Source: Dichetophora obliterata
Taxonomy: Eukaryota > Arthropoda > Insecta > Diptera > Sciomyzidae
NCBI GenBank assembly: GCA_963920525.1
Contig: OY986435.1
Location: 300,574,208-300,638,207, forward strand
Direction of reading: 5' to 3'
Length of the DNA: 64,000 nt
The notes beneath the pieces are model-generated. The model ran no database searches. It was not told where the DNA came from and saw only the letters and a program-made list of their open reading frames with translations. This document shows positions 37,701 to 49,139 of the stretch, piece by piece (position 1 is the first letter of the stretch; every line of letters begins with the position of its first letter). A program made the position numbers and the translations under genes.

Positions 37701-40700
37701 CATTGAACGATTTCACTGACATTTATCTCAAAAACTGGGGATGCTATATGTTTTTATATGTTCATATACTATATGTTCTTTACTACAGGAAAAATAAATA
37801 ATTGCAATTTTTCCGATATTTATTTCCATTTATTAAACATAACTTTGAATTACGTTTACTTTTAACCAATATAAAAAATGAACAAGAACAACAAATTTAT
37901 CACGAAAAATATTAAACGAAAACTTTTTATAAGACAAAACAAATTTTTACATGAATTTAATTGTGAACTTTTTAGATCAAGTAAGTTTGAAGAAGGCCAC
38001 CACAACAACAAATTTGTTTTTGAATAATGTTTATTTAGAAGATGAAATGCTTTAAATAGTTTTGAAAAATATAAATGAAAATAAACCAGAATTTTTCTCT
38101 ATTACTGTATAAAAAAAGAATTCTACGTCTATACTTACGATACTATCAAAACTGTGTCATTTTTTAAGGCCTGACTATAATAGCCACATGCTGGCATACG
38201 TTAATGCCAAAAGCTAAACGAAAAGTCAGCCGGCTGTTGTCAAAATCAAAAATGCCCATAATTGCCATATACTGACTTTAAAAAAAGTCACAAAATAGTT
38301 TGTTTTTATTTGTGCTTATTTGTGAGTTTTTTCAATATTTATTTATATGCGAAATAAAAAACAAACAAGAGTTTTATGAATAATTAATTAAAAACTAGAA
38401 TAAACTAGCGCACTTTTTGCTGCATGGCTTTCAATAAATTTAAAGAAACAATTGTTTGACATTTGCCTATGCTGTGAGCGATTTGAATCGATCTACAAAA
38501 AGCCAATGAAAGTCAACGAAACTTAACGAAACTGTGGCAATTCCAAATATGGGTATGCTCATATATTTACAGCGCACCCTAAACAAGTGCGCGTTGCGCT
38601 GCGTTCCCAAGCGCCACGCAATTTTATTTTACGCTTAACCTAAACAAGTGCGCTGCGGAAAAAACTGCTGCTCTCGATTTAGCTCAGTCTGATGGTTTAA
38701 AAATCTTAAAGAAGCTTTTAGTATTGTATAAAAATCTATTAATATTGCAAATACTTCCATTTGCAATTGAGATTAATTAATTAATAGCAGTTTATTACTC
38801 TTTGCTCTAATACTTTCTTTTTATGCAGCCAACTTCACATCCGAACGCACTGTCAAAATTGGAAATTCGATTCATGTTGCGGTAGTCCGGTGCGTGTTTC
38901 GGTAGGCTTCATACAAAATGTATGTACATGAGCCGATTTTGACAGTTAAACCACGCACGCGCACTTGTTTAGGGTGGACTGTTACATAGGCTCGCTTTCA
39001 TTTTGACAGATCCGTCTGCCAGCATGTGGCTATTATAGTCAGGCCTTTAAGCACACCAACTTTGGCGTCATCTTTATAAATAAAAAAATGTATGTGAAAA
39101 AAAAAATATTTTTTTTATACTGACGATGTAAAATTAACATGCAAACGTACTTTTTTGTATATATATAATATACTTTTTATTAAAACATCAATTAAAGTAT
39201 GCCTTACTTTTAACCACTTTTGCCTAAAACCTTCCTTAAAGGGTTTCATAAAATTTATTAAAAATTATTTGCAATGCCTGATGTTTTGTGCAATAGTCAA
39301 CTGCTGGGGTGAGACTGAGGACATCACATCACTTTCTTGGGTGGTAAAATTTTCCGAAATTTCGCAATCATTAGAAACAGTTCGTATTCCTTTTTGGAGC
39401 TTACTGCAGTCCTCTTGCACCAAGAACACACCTCTATCGATTTTTTTTAAACGCCATTAGTACGCCAGTTCTAACACATTACAGCACTTTGAATTAATTT
39501 CGTTGAATTTCATTCCAACAGATCCTTGCTCAGGACTTCTGAACAAGAATTTGTTCGAGTTTGCTTAAAATAATTTGCATTTAACAATCAAAACAAAACT
39601 TTATGAAGCAAAACAACAGCTGACTTCAAAATTCTCTCTCCCTTATTATTCTTTTACCCGTCTGTTTAGTATAGATGGACTTTATTCTAGAGAAAAATTA
39701 ATTCCCGAGTATATTCATAATCGGGCTGATTCACCGCGCTCCAGTTAGTTTATTAGGTGAAAGTTAATTGTATTCTTCGGAATGGTACTATTAGAGTTCA
39801 TGGCATTAGGTTAGGTAAGTAGGGTCGTGCACCGTTACCGGAGCTTCCACGGGGGCCTATAGGTCCATTGCGAATCCCTTTTTTTATTGTTCGTGGTACC
39901 ATGTGAAACGTGGTACATGCTATCTCACGATGGGTCTCACGATCGCTGTATACATCAAGTGGATTATGTGCTTTCGTAGTCCCCATTTCCTGTCAAAGGT
40001 TCTCTGATATGCGTATATTTAATGCGTAAGGTTCTCTGACAAGGCATTAACTTTAGCTTTTGACTAGTCATAAGCAACCTTCCAACAATCTGAGAAGCAC
40101 TTCCACTGTAAATGTTTGATTAGAGGACACAATTGATAGAACGTCTTTATGACCACAGACTTTCTTATTGATAATGTAATTTAAAAGGTCCATTTTAACT
40201 GATCTAATTCAAAAATAAGACGACTCTTGCATTGCAGAAGATATATTTTTTACAAAATAAATGTTGTTCAAAAAATCCAGGCAACCGATTTCAAAGAGTT
40301 GAAATTAAATATGTCTGAATGGTAACTTACAGCCCTATTGCGAGTGTCGATTGGCAGTCGATAAACGATTATTAAGCAATTATCGATTAGGGATGCTATT
40401 GGGAGTGCCGTTTTCTCGACTATTAAGCGGCTGTGAATAGCTTTTTGATCGACCATTTGTCGATAGCTATTTTTCAATCGATGGTTCATGTTTGGGCTCC
40501 AAATTTATGGAAATGGAGAAAAAAAAGTTCTTTGCGTTGGAAGTCGAAAAAACTACAGATGAAAATAATTTCAGGACAAAGGTTGTAAGCAACAAAAAAC
40601 AGTCCCCCGTGTCTCCTTTGCCAATTCCACTAAACAAGCGACTTCAACAGCATCCTTCTCGTTATCACTAAAACACAATCACCTGAATTCACTTCACGAT

Positions 40701-43700
40701 TCTTTATTTTTTTAAATTTTACGACAGTTAGAATTAAAAACGTACGAACTTTTATTTGGAAATAACATTTGCTGTAAATCACGCTGAAAATAAACAAAAT
40801 GTCAAACAGCTGTTTCAAATTCAGTAAACAATTCACAATAGTGTACATTTTTGTCGATAAGTTTACACATTAACAACACGGAATTAAATCGACGCAATCA
40901 ACTGCATTCTATTCTACCGCCTATCGACACTCGCAATATTTCTGTTAGTTTACTGTTTGTTTAAGTGACTAAAAGGTTGGTTTTTTTGCGAAAAAGGGTA
41001 TTAATAGAATCATAAATGTTAAATTTTTAGTTCAATATATCTTAAGCCGAAGTGCGCTCAAAGCAAAAAACCATTTTTACTGTAACTTTTTATAGAATCG
41101 TTCAAATTTATTTTTTGTAATTTATTAAATTTCCGAAAAAAGTAAGCGCAAAAATACCAACTTAAAATTAATTGATGGCACTTGTTAATGTGAAAATAAA
41201 TACTATAGACTGATACATAATTTTATGGAGATAATATGCGAAAAATAAGATTTAAAAAATTACTTTTTAAACTAGAAAATTCAACTTCATTAAATTGTAT
41301 ATTTGTCAAAAAATATACATTATAATACAGATTCCTGATAAGAAATATTTATTCCATAAAATCTAATACTTAAACATTTTAAATTTCTTTAAATTTATCA
41401 CTTGTGCTATTCTAGAACTATGCATATCGGTTGTAACCATGACCGCGGAGATTACGAAGAATTTGCCCAAACCTTAAAGGGGCAACAACAAAAAATTAAA
41501 AATCTAGGTGCGGCCTCGCGAGCTCGGTTCATGGCATAAGCAATTTACTCGTACAAAATATTTTTATTTTGGCATCAATTTCAACTTACTAGTAAATTTA
41601 AAAATATGTTTATAAAATTAACAATAATTCTAATTTTTTAAGAAATAAAAATGTGAATATATTTCGCATACCAGGCAGTTAGTGATTGCTGCCTTATACA
41701 AAATTGATGACAAAATAAGAGAGAAACAAGAGTATATAAATATGAATACAATAGATATTACGGATTGGAAAATTGATAGTTTTAAAACTTCAAATACCAA
41801 TTAGTTTTTTGGCGCATTATTTTTCCAATACCATACGAGATAGTTCAAACGGATTTTCTTAATCTCGACCCGAGTCGTTGGCTCAACAACGCGAATTATT
41901 TGAGCGATGAAGAAGTAGTCAGCAATATAAAAATTGTTAATGACGTTGCATAGAGAGCAGTTAGTCTAATGTCTCGATTTATTTGAAAAATAAAAGCTAA
42001 TGGTATTACTAGTTGCTGAACAACATCAAAAATGTTTCCTTATCTAACAACCACAAAGAAATCTTTTTATAAATTGAACTGCTTTTTTATAAATTTTGTT
42101 TACTTTGTGTTTCTATCAAATTAAAATTATTTTATAAAACACGTATGTTTCGATAAAAATAAACTTTATGGATTATATCTTTAAAATTATGCATTTGTCT
42201 ATGGTATTTATTTTCACATCAACAAGTGGCATCAAGTTCGCTGCATTAAACAATTAAATTTTTTATTCGTGCTTTAACTTTGCATAAACACATAATCGCC
42301 TGGTCCACATCCAAATTATTACTTGTTGGGGAAATATATGTCTTTAAAAATACTTATATTTCTAACTTTTTTTACGATGTAAATAGAATAGAAAATTTTT
42401 TATTTTCGGTTTTTTACTCTTTTTAATTGAAGCCTACCTGATTTGTTATCTACATCATCGTCAATGAAAAATGATGCTTTCATCAATTGTATTTTATGGG
42501 AATCAGTGCCAGCTTCTTTGGCTAAAACAGCGGTTGGACTGGTAACTCTTGATTTGGGCTGCTCAAAGATGGAGATATCGTTGCCATTGGTTTGAAAAAA
42601 TTCTAAAATTTTAATTAAAATAATCAAATCATGTATTAATTAATAAGAAATTCTTTTAAATACGTGTTTTATCCATAAGCATAAATTCCGCAGATTCATC
42701 CATGGGAGTAAAGCCCAAGGTATTTGGATCCAAAGCACGAGCAGTATCTTCCTGTACCAGCTGTAAGCAATAATGTCAATATTGATGAAAGAACACAATC
42801 GACACAAACAACCTTTTGGGGATATATGGCACCAGGCAATGTTGATTTATCACCATGCTTGATTCCGCCAGCAGCAGCTCCAGTAATTTTAGCTTTCTTA
42901 GCATCAGTCGGAATATCTTCATCCTCATCGCTGTCATTTAAACCATACTTGGAGAAGTGCTTAACGCGAAATACCCAGCTTCCCGTCTCAGGGCGATATT
43001 CAATGAATCGCGTATCATTCTTGTCGCAAACACGACGCAGTTTGCCCTCCCAATCCATCTCAGCCAGTCGCTCTGGATCTTTAATGGGTTCATGCTTAGT
43101 TTTGTCATGTGGCCACACTTGATCCAAAGTGACTTGAGCATCACGATTAAGAGCGCTGCCAATAGCAGGCTTGTTGTCATCATCCGGGTAGATAATCACC
43201 TCCTTATTGCGGAAGTGCACTGATAATGGATAAGAGATAATAAGAAGAGCAGGCATAATTGTTTAGTCAGTATTTACCAATTTCGTCTAAATTGAGTCCA
43301 GCCACATCGATTTCTTTGCCAAAGTAGACATTACCATAGCCCTCGCGACCAACTGTAAAAGTGGGCACAATACAGGAGCCATCCTCTGCTAAATAAGACT
43401 TTAGATCATCCAGCGACGGAATGGTATAGTAGCTGTGTTCGGTAAAGTCATGATTTCAAAATGCCCATACAAAACTTACGTAGACAAAACTTACCCCACT
43501 CTGTGTAGTGTTATGCCTGTTGGATGCTCTTCATACTCGGGCTGTGGTTCTTCTGTCGCTGAAGGATCTTCCATACCGCCGTAAGAACGATTCGACAACA
43601 ATGATTCATTAGTATTTTCCGAGAAAGTCACCGTCTCACGTCGTGAAACATTTGACGCATCCTCAAATGGATTTTCAGGTACAGTGGACATAGACAGACG

Positions 43701-46231
43701 TGCTGGCGGCGTGCCACGATATGTATCAAGTGGCTTTCGTGGCACTAACTCAGGAAGCGTGTTGTTCAAGTTGCCTGTTGGATCTGTACCAGTGTTTAAG
43801 TTGTGCTGACGCACTTTTTCCAAGTTGTTCGGATGCAGCCAAGACTCGCGGCGACTGCTGTCGGTGTCTTTGTTAGCACCACCACCAGCAGCATGCTCAG
43901 AGTTTTTAACGCTATCCATTTTTGCAGGTTCCATTGGCACCTCAGCGCTAAATGATTCATTGCGAGTAGCCGACGTCACGGCGGTGGAGGCAATATTTAA
44001 ATTACGCATAGATGAACCAGCATTGTTGACACTGCTACCAGAGGTTGAATTAGATGCTGTATTTGCTCCACTACCTAGAACTGCTGCGTTGGTTTGTGGT
44101 TTGGGTTTGATGACCAAACGTTTTGCATTAGGTTTTAGGCTGAAACTTTCCACGCTGCTGTCGTATTCCTCTAGACCCTCGAACAGCACTTTTTTGGTGA
44201 GCGTATTGTTTATGGCTTTGACCTTAATTCCGCTGGGACTTGATTTGTTAGTCACTCTAAACTGGTTGCTGTTGGGATTGTTGGATTCAAGAATAACTTT
44301 CTGAGCAATCGGATTGGTCGCGCGTAAAGCATCGGTTTCATCGTTCCGTTTGAGATCCTTGAAAATTGGATTGTCGCCGTAAGGAGAGGTTACTTTGGAA
44401 AGAATTTGTTGGTGTATGGGTATAGATTGTTGTTGCATGCCACCTAAACCACCGCCTAGTGTGGCATTGCCGCCCAAGGTGTTGGTATTAAAAACGCTTC
44501 CAATGGTGTTGTTGGCACCTCCAAAACTAGTGTTGCAACCACCAAACATGCCACCACCGGTGTTGGCGTTGCCACTGTTCATAGTATTGCCAAAGAGTCC
44601 TCCTGGTTTTGTTGCGTTATTGCCAAACATAGAGTTTCCGCCGGAACCTGTGTTGAAATTTAATGGCGCTGTAGATGTCTGAGTACCAAATCCACCAAAA
44701 CCCGAAGTTGCTGGTTTGCCGAGTGTTGAATTGAAAAGCCCACCACCAGCGCCTGTATTGTTCATGGAAAAATTGGAGAATCCAGTATTTGCTTGCGATG
44801 TAGCGCCAAAAGCGGGCGCTGCTCCAAAACCAGTCGTTGGCTTGGCACCAAATAGGCCTCCACTTTGAGCGTTTGTGTTTGTTGCAGCACCAAAACCACC
44901 AAAGCCGGTATTGGCAGTCGACGCAGCACCTATGCCGAAGGCTCCTTTATTTGCATCTGCAGCAGTCGGCTGTCCAAAAAGAGAAGTCTGTTGCTGCTGC
45001 TGTCCAGCTGTAGTGCCGAAGCCTCCAAAGCCAGTATTGGTTTGACCAAAGGCAGGAGCAGCACCAGTCTGTTGACCAAATAGACTTGGTGCGTTAGTTT
45101 GTCCAAAGGCGGGTTTTGTGCCAAATGGATTTGCTGCATCGTTTGTGGCTGCTCCAAATGCGGAGGAGGCGGGTGCTCCGAATGGTTTTCCCAGAAATGT
45201 ATTCTGCTGTTGTTGTTGATTCGCAGCGCCAAACGCCGATGTTGCGGGTTGTCCAAATGCACTATTGCCGAAGAGACTTTTATTATCTGTAGGTGCGGCG
45301 GCGGGTTGTCCAAAAAGGCTATTGGCCTGCTGTGGATTAGCACCAAAGAGGCCAGTACCGGGAGTAGCTGGTTGTGTGGCACCAAAGAAACCACTAGTTC
45401 CAGTTGAACCCGCCTGCGGTCCTTTACGATTCGCCAAATAATCCTCCATGCGTAGTTCCTCCAGTGATTTCGCCTCGTATTCCTTCATAGCTGTTATGCA
45501 GTGTTGCTTGGTGCTGACATTATTTGGCTGACCACCCTTCATAAGCGTATCCGTGCCAACAGTTGGCTGATATTTGGCAATGGCGGTGCCTGCCGTGCCA
45601 ACTGCGGCTTGAGCTGTTGGCTGTCCAAATGCGGATGTACCAGCGCTACCAAAAACGTTACTAGTTGCAGGTGCAGTCTGTCCAAAACTGCTAAAACCGG
45701 AGGCACTAGTTGATGCAGGTTGACCAAAAAGTGAAGCTGGAGATTGTGCTGTTGTTTGTCCAAATCCACCCAAGCCACTGGGCTTGACAGCAGCGCCAAA
45801 TGCCGACGTATTAGTTGTTCCAAATAGTGAACTAGTGTTGGCCGCGGGCTGGGCAGCTCCGAAGATCGAAGTGTTTTGCTGTGGCTGAGAGAATCCTAAG
45901 ACGGCAATCGATTATTGCGCGATTAGATTTAAGAAATATTGTGTTTTTACTTACCTCCAAATGCTGGCTGAGCTGTTGTAGTGCTGCCAAACGCTGACGA
46001 AGTACTGGCACCTCCAAACAAGCCAGTTTGCTGAGTTTGTCCTGTATTGGCACCAAATAGCGATGGCGCCGCTTGTTGGGAACCAAATGTGGGTGCTGCA
46101 CCAAAAGCAGTTGTCGCTGGTTTTCCAAAAGCAGATTGTGCAAAAGGCGATGATGTTGCCGTGTTTGTAAATCCACCGAAACCAGTTCCGGTAGACGTTG
46201 AACCAAAAGTTGGCTTGGCTCCACCGAACAT
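25750..46231 (-). CDS. Nup98-96: Nup98-96 nucleoporin precursor
   Basis: Thirteen exons on the minus strand: 46231-45955, 45895-43495, 43432-43278, 43219-42813, 42760-42664, 42602-42438, 28757-28516, 28374-28101, 28030-27276, 27107-26845, 26774-26365, 26302-26175, 26097-25750. All phases agree, giving 1,973 aa (Drosophila about 1,960). Seen: dense FG and GLFG repeats over roughly residues 1-560, broken near 211-250 by the GLEBS motif (STKQHCITAMKEYEAKSLEE) that binds the mRNA export factor Rae1. The autoproteolytic domain follows (RVGYYTIPS ... WVFRVKHFSKYGL), with the conserved HF|S cleavage at F1033/S1034 (Ser codon 42953-42951). After cleavage the product yields Nup98 (mobile FG nucleoporin, mRNA export) and Nup96 (scaffold of the Y-shaped Nup107-160 complex, alpha-helical, residues 1034-1973). 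All introns are short except intron 6 (13.7 kb), which is full of mobile DNA. The donor of exon 4 (GTTGTT) is weak. Confidence 0.96.
30721..30790. repeat. Dispersed repeat 'tgggcattt...agtctacc', copy 2
   Basis: Direct-orientation match to 18318-18395. In both places it sits in an intron beside other repeats. Confidence 0.55.
30860..31245. mobile_element. Foldback element with ~140-bp arms
   Basis: The left-arm text 'ttttagttctcctaaaaatg' and 'tggggcgcatgctatagaga' pairs with the right-arm text 'tctctacagcatgcgcccca' and 'ttaggagaactaaaa'. Pairing extends outward into AT-rich sequence to about 30860 and 31245. The loop is about 105 bp. Non-coding. Confidence 0.8.
31391..31465 (-). repeat. 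tRNA-like SINE head, copy 1
   Basis: On the minus strand 'gtgagttcgagcttcaac' matches a B box and 'agagcacggggcgattgctt' is D-arm/anticodon-like text. It is about 190 bp from the next copy. Confidence 0.45.
31584..31654 (-). repeat. tRNA-like SINE head, copy 2
   Basis: The minus strand reads GTAGCTCATAGCG (A box) then GAGTTCGAGCC (B box) at tRNA-like spacing. The acceptor ends do not pair, so this is not a working tRNA gene. Together with copy 1 it looks like a tandem or dimeric tRNA-derived SINE. Confidence 0.5.
32508..34049 (+). pseudogene. Reverse transcriptase remnant (RTE-like)
   Basis: Fragments in three frames. The first (from 32508) has NNKAAGADGLPAELFKNGG, then CPIHKKGD and NYRGISLLN, QCGFRPGKSTIDQIF, FVDYKAAFD, RGFRQGDSLSCDFFN and LLAYADDIDIIG (catalytic YADD), and ends at a stop near 33374. 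The second (to 33792) has GLSVNADKTKYLV, NFVYLGS and LLYASQTWTLS. The third (33843-34049) has GRPHLRWKDQVEDNLTKLG and NWRQQAKDR to a natural stop. A section between fragments two and three is deleted. The endonuclease domain is absent because of truncation. RTE is my best clade guess, and related LINE clades are possible. Confidence 0.85.
32508..34068 (+). mobile_element. 5'-truncated RTE-like LINE with 13-bp target duplication
   Basis: TAATATCTAGAGC occurs immediately before (32495-32507) and after (34069-34081). The element starts abruptly inside the reverse transcriptase ORF and ends with 'gccaactaagtaagtaag', a short tandem tail as in RTE-type elements. This is the pattern of target-primed reverse transcription that stopped early. 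It is inserted in intron 6 of Nup98-96, opposite to the gene. Confidence 0.9.
34594..35604 (+). mobile_element. Dead pogo/Tigger-like element
   Basis: The ends CAGTGGAATTCACTTATAAC and, read inward, CAGTGGAATTCGGTTATAAC are inverted repeats with TA outside (34592-34593 and 35605-35606). CAGTGGAA...ATAACGA ends are typical of the pogo/Tigger group. Inside, 'cataacgacg'-like copies of the terminal motif recur in the left part. A transposase fragment is listed separately. Confidence 0.85.
35323..35508 (+). pseudogene. Tigger-like transposase fragment
   Basis: YNADETRFFFKLMPDRIL followed by GGKVLTVRVTVLVAANMDGS matches the DDE core of pogo/Tigger transposases (YNADETGLF / RITVLVCANMDGS style). 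Upstream, near 35016, a broken start (MPPQTKRNAF) probably belongs to the same protein. Most of the protein is missing. Confidence 0.7.
36583..36839. mobile_element. 257-bp MITE (TATCTGTGGTCACAAGG ends)
   Basis: The left 'tctgtggtcacaaggaataa' and the right end read inward are identical for 20 bp, and the homology goes on through 'actaaactcaaa' and 'tatcgtaaaaaa'. TA lies at both borders. Non-coding. Confidence 0.8.
37343..37744. mobile_element. 402-bp MITE (GCATCACCAGTTTTTGAG ends)
   Basis: The left GCATCACCAGTTTTTGAGAT and the right end read inward, GCATCCCCAGTTTTTGAGAT, are inverted repeats, with TA on both sides (37341-37342 and 37745-37746), as for mariner-type MITEs. A minus ORF inside (37501-37722) has no recognised domain. 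Confidence 0.8.
37763..38165. repeat. Dispersed ~380-bp repeat, copy 1
   Basis: From 'atgttctttactacaggaaa' through 'tttccgatatttatttccat' to 'aaactgtgtc' this matches 54196-54525 in direct orientation at high identity, with some indels. No ends or coding content identified. Confidence 0.75.
38168..39045. mobile_element. 878-bp TIR element (GGCCTGACTATAATAG ends)
   Basis: The ends GGCCTGACTATAATAGCCAC and, read inward, the same 20 bp followed by ATGCTGGCA are perfect. TTTAA flanks both sides, a possible 5-bp target duplication. No transposase. Another element sits inside (38575-38976). Confidence 0.85.
38575..38976. mobile_element. 402-bp foldback nested in the 878-bp element
   Basis: The left CACCCTAAACAAGTGCGCG pairs with the right CGCGCACTTGTTTAGGGTG exactly. 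A second copy of 'cctaaacaagtgcgc' occurs in the same orientation near 38639, suggesting internal duplication. Confidence 0.75.
40329..40945. mobile_element. 617-bp TIR element (CAGCCCTATTGCGAG end)
   Basis: The left ACAGCCCTATTGCGAGTGTC and the right end read inward, ACAGAAATATTGCGAGTGTC, are inverted repeats, with four changes near the right tip. The left part is rich in TCGATT and 'cgataaacgatt' motifs. No transposase. Confidence 0.75.
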
Positions 46232-47175
46232 TGTTTCCGTTCTATTTTCTTATAAACTCAGTATTGATTTAAAAGTTCAGGTGTAAAACCACATGCATAC
46301 AAAGTTCTTCTGACTACGATCTCAGTCACAAAAACTTTTTCTTATATTTATATTGGGCTTTGCTGCTTGACACAAATATTTGTTGTATTTTTTCGCTTTG
46401 ATATTTCACAATATTATGTTACGAGTGATAGTAATCAAAACTACGCAGTTGCATTTGTTTTCAACTTACTTATTTATATATTTTGTTGCAACACAATCGT
46501 TGGAAAGTTTGAGCAGTAAATTTTCATTTATTTAACTGGAAATTTGCTGAGTGCTGTTGCAGCAGCAGCAGTAAAACGCAAGAAACTCACACACTTTTAT
46601 ATAGATGGTCGAACGGAAAAATGGCGCTTTTTTTGTTTCCTTTGCTGTCTACTTCACTATTTTAATACGATAAATTTTGACGTTTCTGCATTCTTTCGAT
46701 ATTTCGATAAATAGAGAAGTACTTTTTTCAAACGGCAAGTTTTTCATTCTCTTTTGGTATTGTCATTTGCATGGCAGAATAATGAGGTAGGGTAAATACA
46801 TAGAAGTAAAATATAAGGAAGCGGTGTAGTTGAAGTGAAATGAAGTATTTTACAAACACAGTGAAGTTGACACAAACACAAAAACATTCAAACAGGGCCG
46901 CATTCAATTTTGTAGTAAATAAAGGCGTAAACTATTTTTTATATTTTAGATGCATGCTTACTATGCAATTTTTATATAGCACCGTTATATAATATGTTGC
47001 GTTACCAATTTTTTATAAACTATTTAATTAATATTAAAATAACACAAAAACTAAACAACTAAAATACATACCAAATTAAACTCTTTTAAAATAAATAGTT
47101 TTGTGTAGTTTTTTCCGAACTGTCGGCTTTTAATTAGTTTTTTTTTTTATATAAAAATACCTAGTTATAGCTTGT
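46232..47175. other. 5' flank of Nup98-96, no gene seen
   Basis: The Nup98-96 promoter should lie here, reading leftward. The start context 'gaaacaATG' at 46231 is reasonable. A short CAG run is present near 46559-46572. No TATA box can be assigned with confidence. Confidence 0.4.
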
Positions 47176-47557
47176 AACCTAATACCTGTGACACATTGGC
47201 AGACTTAAACTTGTTTAAATAGCTTTTCTAGTTTAATTTTCTGCTAAACTATGTTTAGAATTCGTTTAGTCAAAACTAGTTTCCGAAAGTCGTTTATCGC
47301 AGCTAAACGAGTTTTAACAGCTGATTTTGATATTCTTCTTTCTACACTTTCGTTGATAACTACTGTTCTCTCACTCAAGCACACACGCTGAAATTTTACG
47401 ATTATAGTGTTGTTCGCTCGCCCATTGCTTCTTTATTTTTCGTTATTTTTTTAAACTAGTTAAGAAAAATATTGAGTGTGTCATACCCAATGGTTATATT
47501 TTAAACTACAAAAGATAACCAAGATTACCTATGCCAATGTGTCAAAGCTATTAGGTT
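47176..47557. mobile_element. 382-bp foldback (GACACATTGGCA arms)
   Basis: The left 'aacctaatacctgtgacaca' and the right end read inward, 'aacctaatagctttgacaca', are inverted repeats continuing through TTGGCA. Internally, 'tagtttaa' and 'aaactagtt' motifs recur. Non-coding. Confidence 0.65.
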
Positions 47558-48621
47558 GCTAATCCACTTAAATTTCATGCCAAATTTCAAAGAAATTGTA
47601 AGCAAATGAAAAACTATTAAAGCTTATTCCAACGACGCTCTATCTCTCTTCCTCAGCGTCGAAAATTCCTTCTACACACGTATAGTGTGTGTGAGTATAA
47701 CACCACTTCCTTATCTTTTATTTCTATGGGTAAATAGCTTTCACAAGACCTATCGATAATGTCAAAATCATAACATATAGTGCTGCCATATCACAAATTA
47801 AAATCCAATGAAGAATGCATACTTTTTCTAAACGTTTCTGATGAAATCCTTTAGTAAAATACTTTAAATCGGGGGAAAAAAAGGATTTTGTTTAAGGCAA
47901 GCATGAAGCGGACTTATTCTGCGAAATATTTTTGTATTATATAATCCAGCTTGAGCCTTCCACTTTAAATTTATTCTTGGTTATATACATAAGTGTGTAT
48001 TTTCGGTTTTTTATAAAGGATTTTGTGTGAAGTTACATATATTTTAATAACTTTTAAATTATAAAAATGGCAAAAAGAAGTGGTGAAATTTGTTGGATAA
48101 CGTGAAATAAAGAAAATTAAAGTTTTTTGAATGCTCAAAGTGATCACGTGAAGAGGCGAGAGTGGGTAGAGTCTTGTGGTTTAGACTTGGAATTTACAGG
48201 AAAAGTTTGTGAAAAACATTTTCCAGTTTAAGGGCTTGAAAATTGAGCACTGTCCCAATTTAAAAAAGTTTTGATTTATGTTCGTCCACTGCATTAACAA
48301 ACGATGTAAATAAATTATCTATAAGATACAGAATGCAAGTGAGTCAAATTCTTGAATAAAAAATTAAAAATCCAAAAAACTAAACAAAAATTATAGGCAA
48401 TAATAAATTAGTCAAGATTATGTTATAAAACTACTTCAAACTTATTTATTTCATAAAATATACATATATCCTCATATAATATTATTTAACCTTCATAAAA
48501 TTACTTCTCGATGTGTTTATCCCAAAAATAAAATTAATAAAAAAATGGCAATTCTAAAACACACTTTGACATTAACGATAGGTCTTGTCACAGCTATTTA
48601 CCCTACCTTATTATTCGCCAT
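47558..48621. other. Intergenic, no gene seen
   Basis: AT-rich sequence. No ORF or structure that I can support. Confidence 0.45.
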
Positions 48622-48649
48622 CAAGGTTGCCAGTATTGTGGGAAAAATC

Positions 48650-48792
48650 CCATTCGTGGTAATTTTTAATTTGTCTTGGGAATTTTTTTTGGGAGTTCCC
48701 ATGGTATTTTTTAAGTCAGCGTGGTATTTTTTAATTGGTGTGGGAATTCCAAGTGGTATTTTTTAATTGCATGGGAATTTGGGAATTTTTTC
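48650..48792. repeat. ~27-bp minisatellite near left end of hAT-like element
   Basis: Repeats of 'tgggaatttttt' with 'ggtattttttaa' (about four to five units). The same unit, in the same orientation, forms the array at 50574-50820. Confidence 0.75.
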
Positions 48793-49139
48793 TTAACATT
48801 TTTTTTTAACTTTTATTAAGCAAAATCTTAATCAAAGTATTCGATGATTGACGTATATATACAGTCGAGTAAAGCTATAAGTTTACGCTGCACATTTCTT
48901 CGAACTTACCCTTAATATAAACGATTAAATTACATATTTGTTTTAAGAACAAGTTGACATCAGAAAATTCCATAAAAACTAATAGCGCATTCTTTTCTGA
49001 AAAAAATTCTGACATTTAAATTCTAACCTTTTATGAAAATTCTACATTTCTGCATGCAAGCGTTAAGCTTACAAAAATTATTTTAAAATTTCAAAAAAAA
49101 GTGAAATATATAAGTACTACCAAAACAATAATAGACAAT

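Larger units (their letters stand above)
28758..42437 (-). other. Intron 6 of Nup98-96 (13.7 kb, element-rich)
   Basis: It is bounded by donor GTAGGC after exon 6 and acceptor TTTTTAG before exon 7, and both exons are in phase 1. It contains an RTE-like LINE, a pogo/Tigger-like element, tRNA-like repeats and at least six foldback or TIR elements listed separately. Stretches I could not assign (about 28.9-30.7, 31.7-32.4, 35.6-36.5, 39.1-40.3 and 41.0-42.4 kb) are AT-rich and hold no supported gene. Confidence 0.85.

Noticed and set aside
42724..43223. Plus-strand ORFs of 88 and 132 aa
   Set aside because: They lie opposite exon 4 of Nup98-96, which has conserved autoproteolytic-domain sequence in the other strand.
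43825..46286. Several ORFs on both strands over 43.8-46.3 kb (Cys/Ala-rich on plus, His/Leu-rich on minus)
   Set aside because: They are other-frame shadows of the long Nup98 FG-repeat exon, whose open length reflects its low-complexity Gly/Phe/Thr/Ala codons.
46559..46572. CAG run near the Nup98-96 start as a coding polyglutamine tract
   Set aside because: It lies upstream of the start codon and in no supported ORF.
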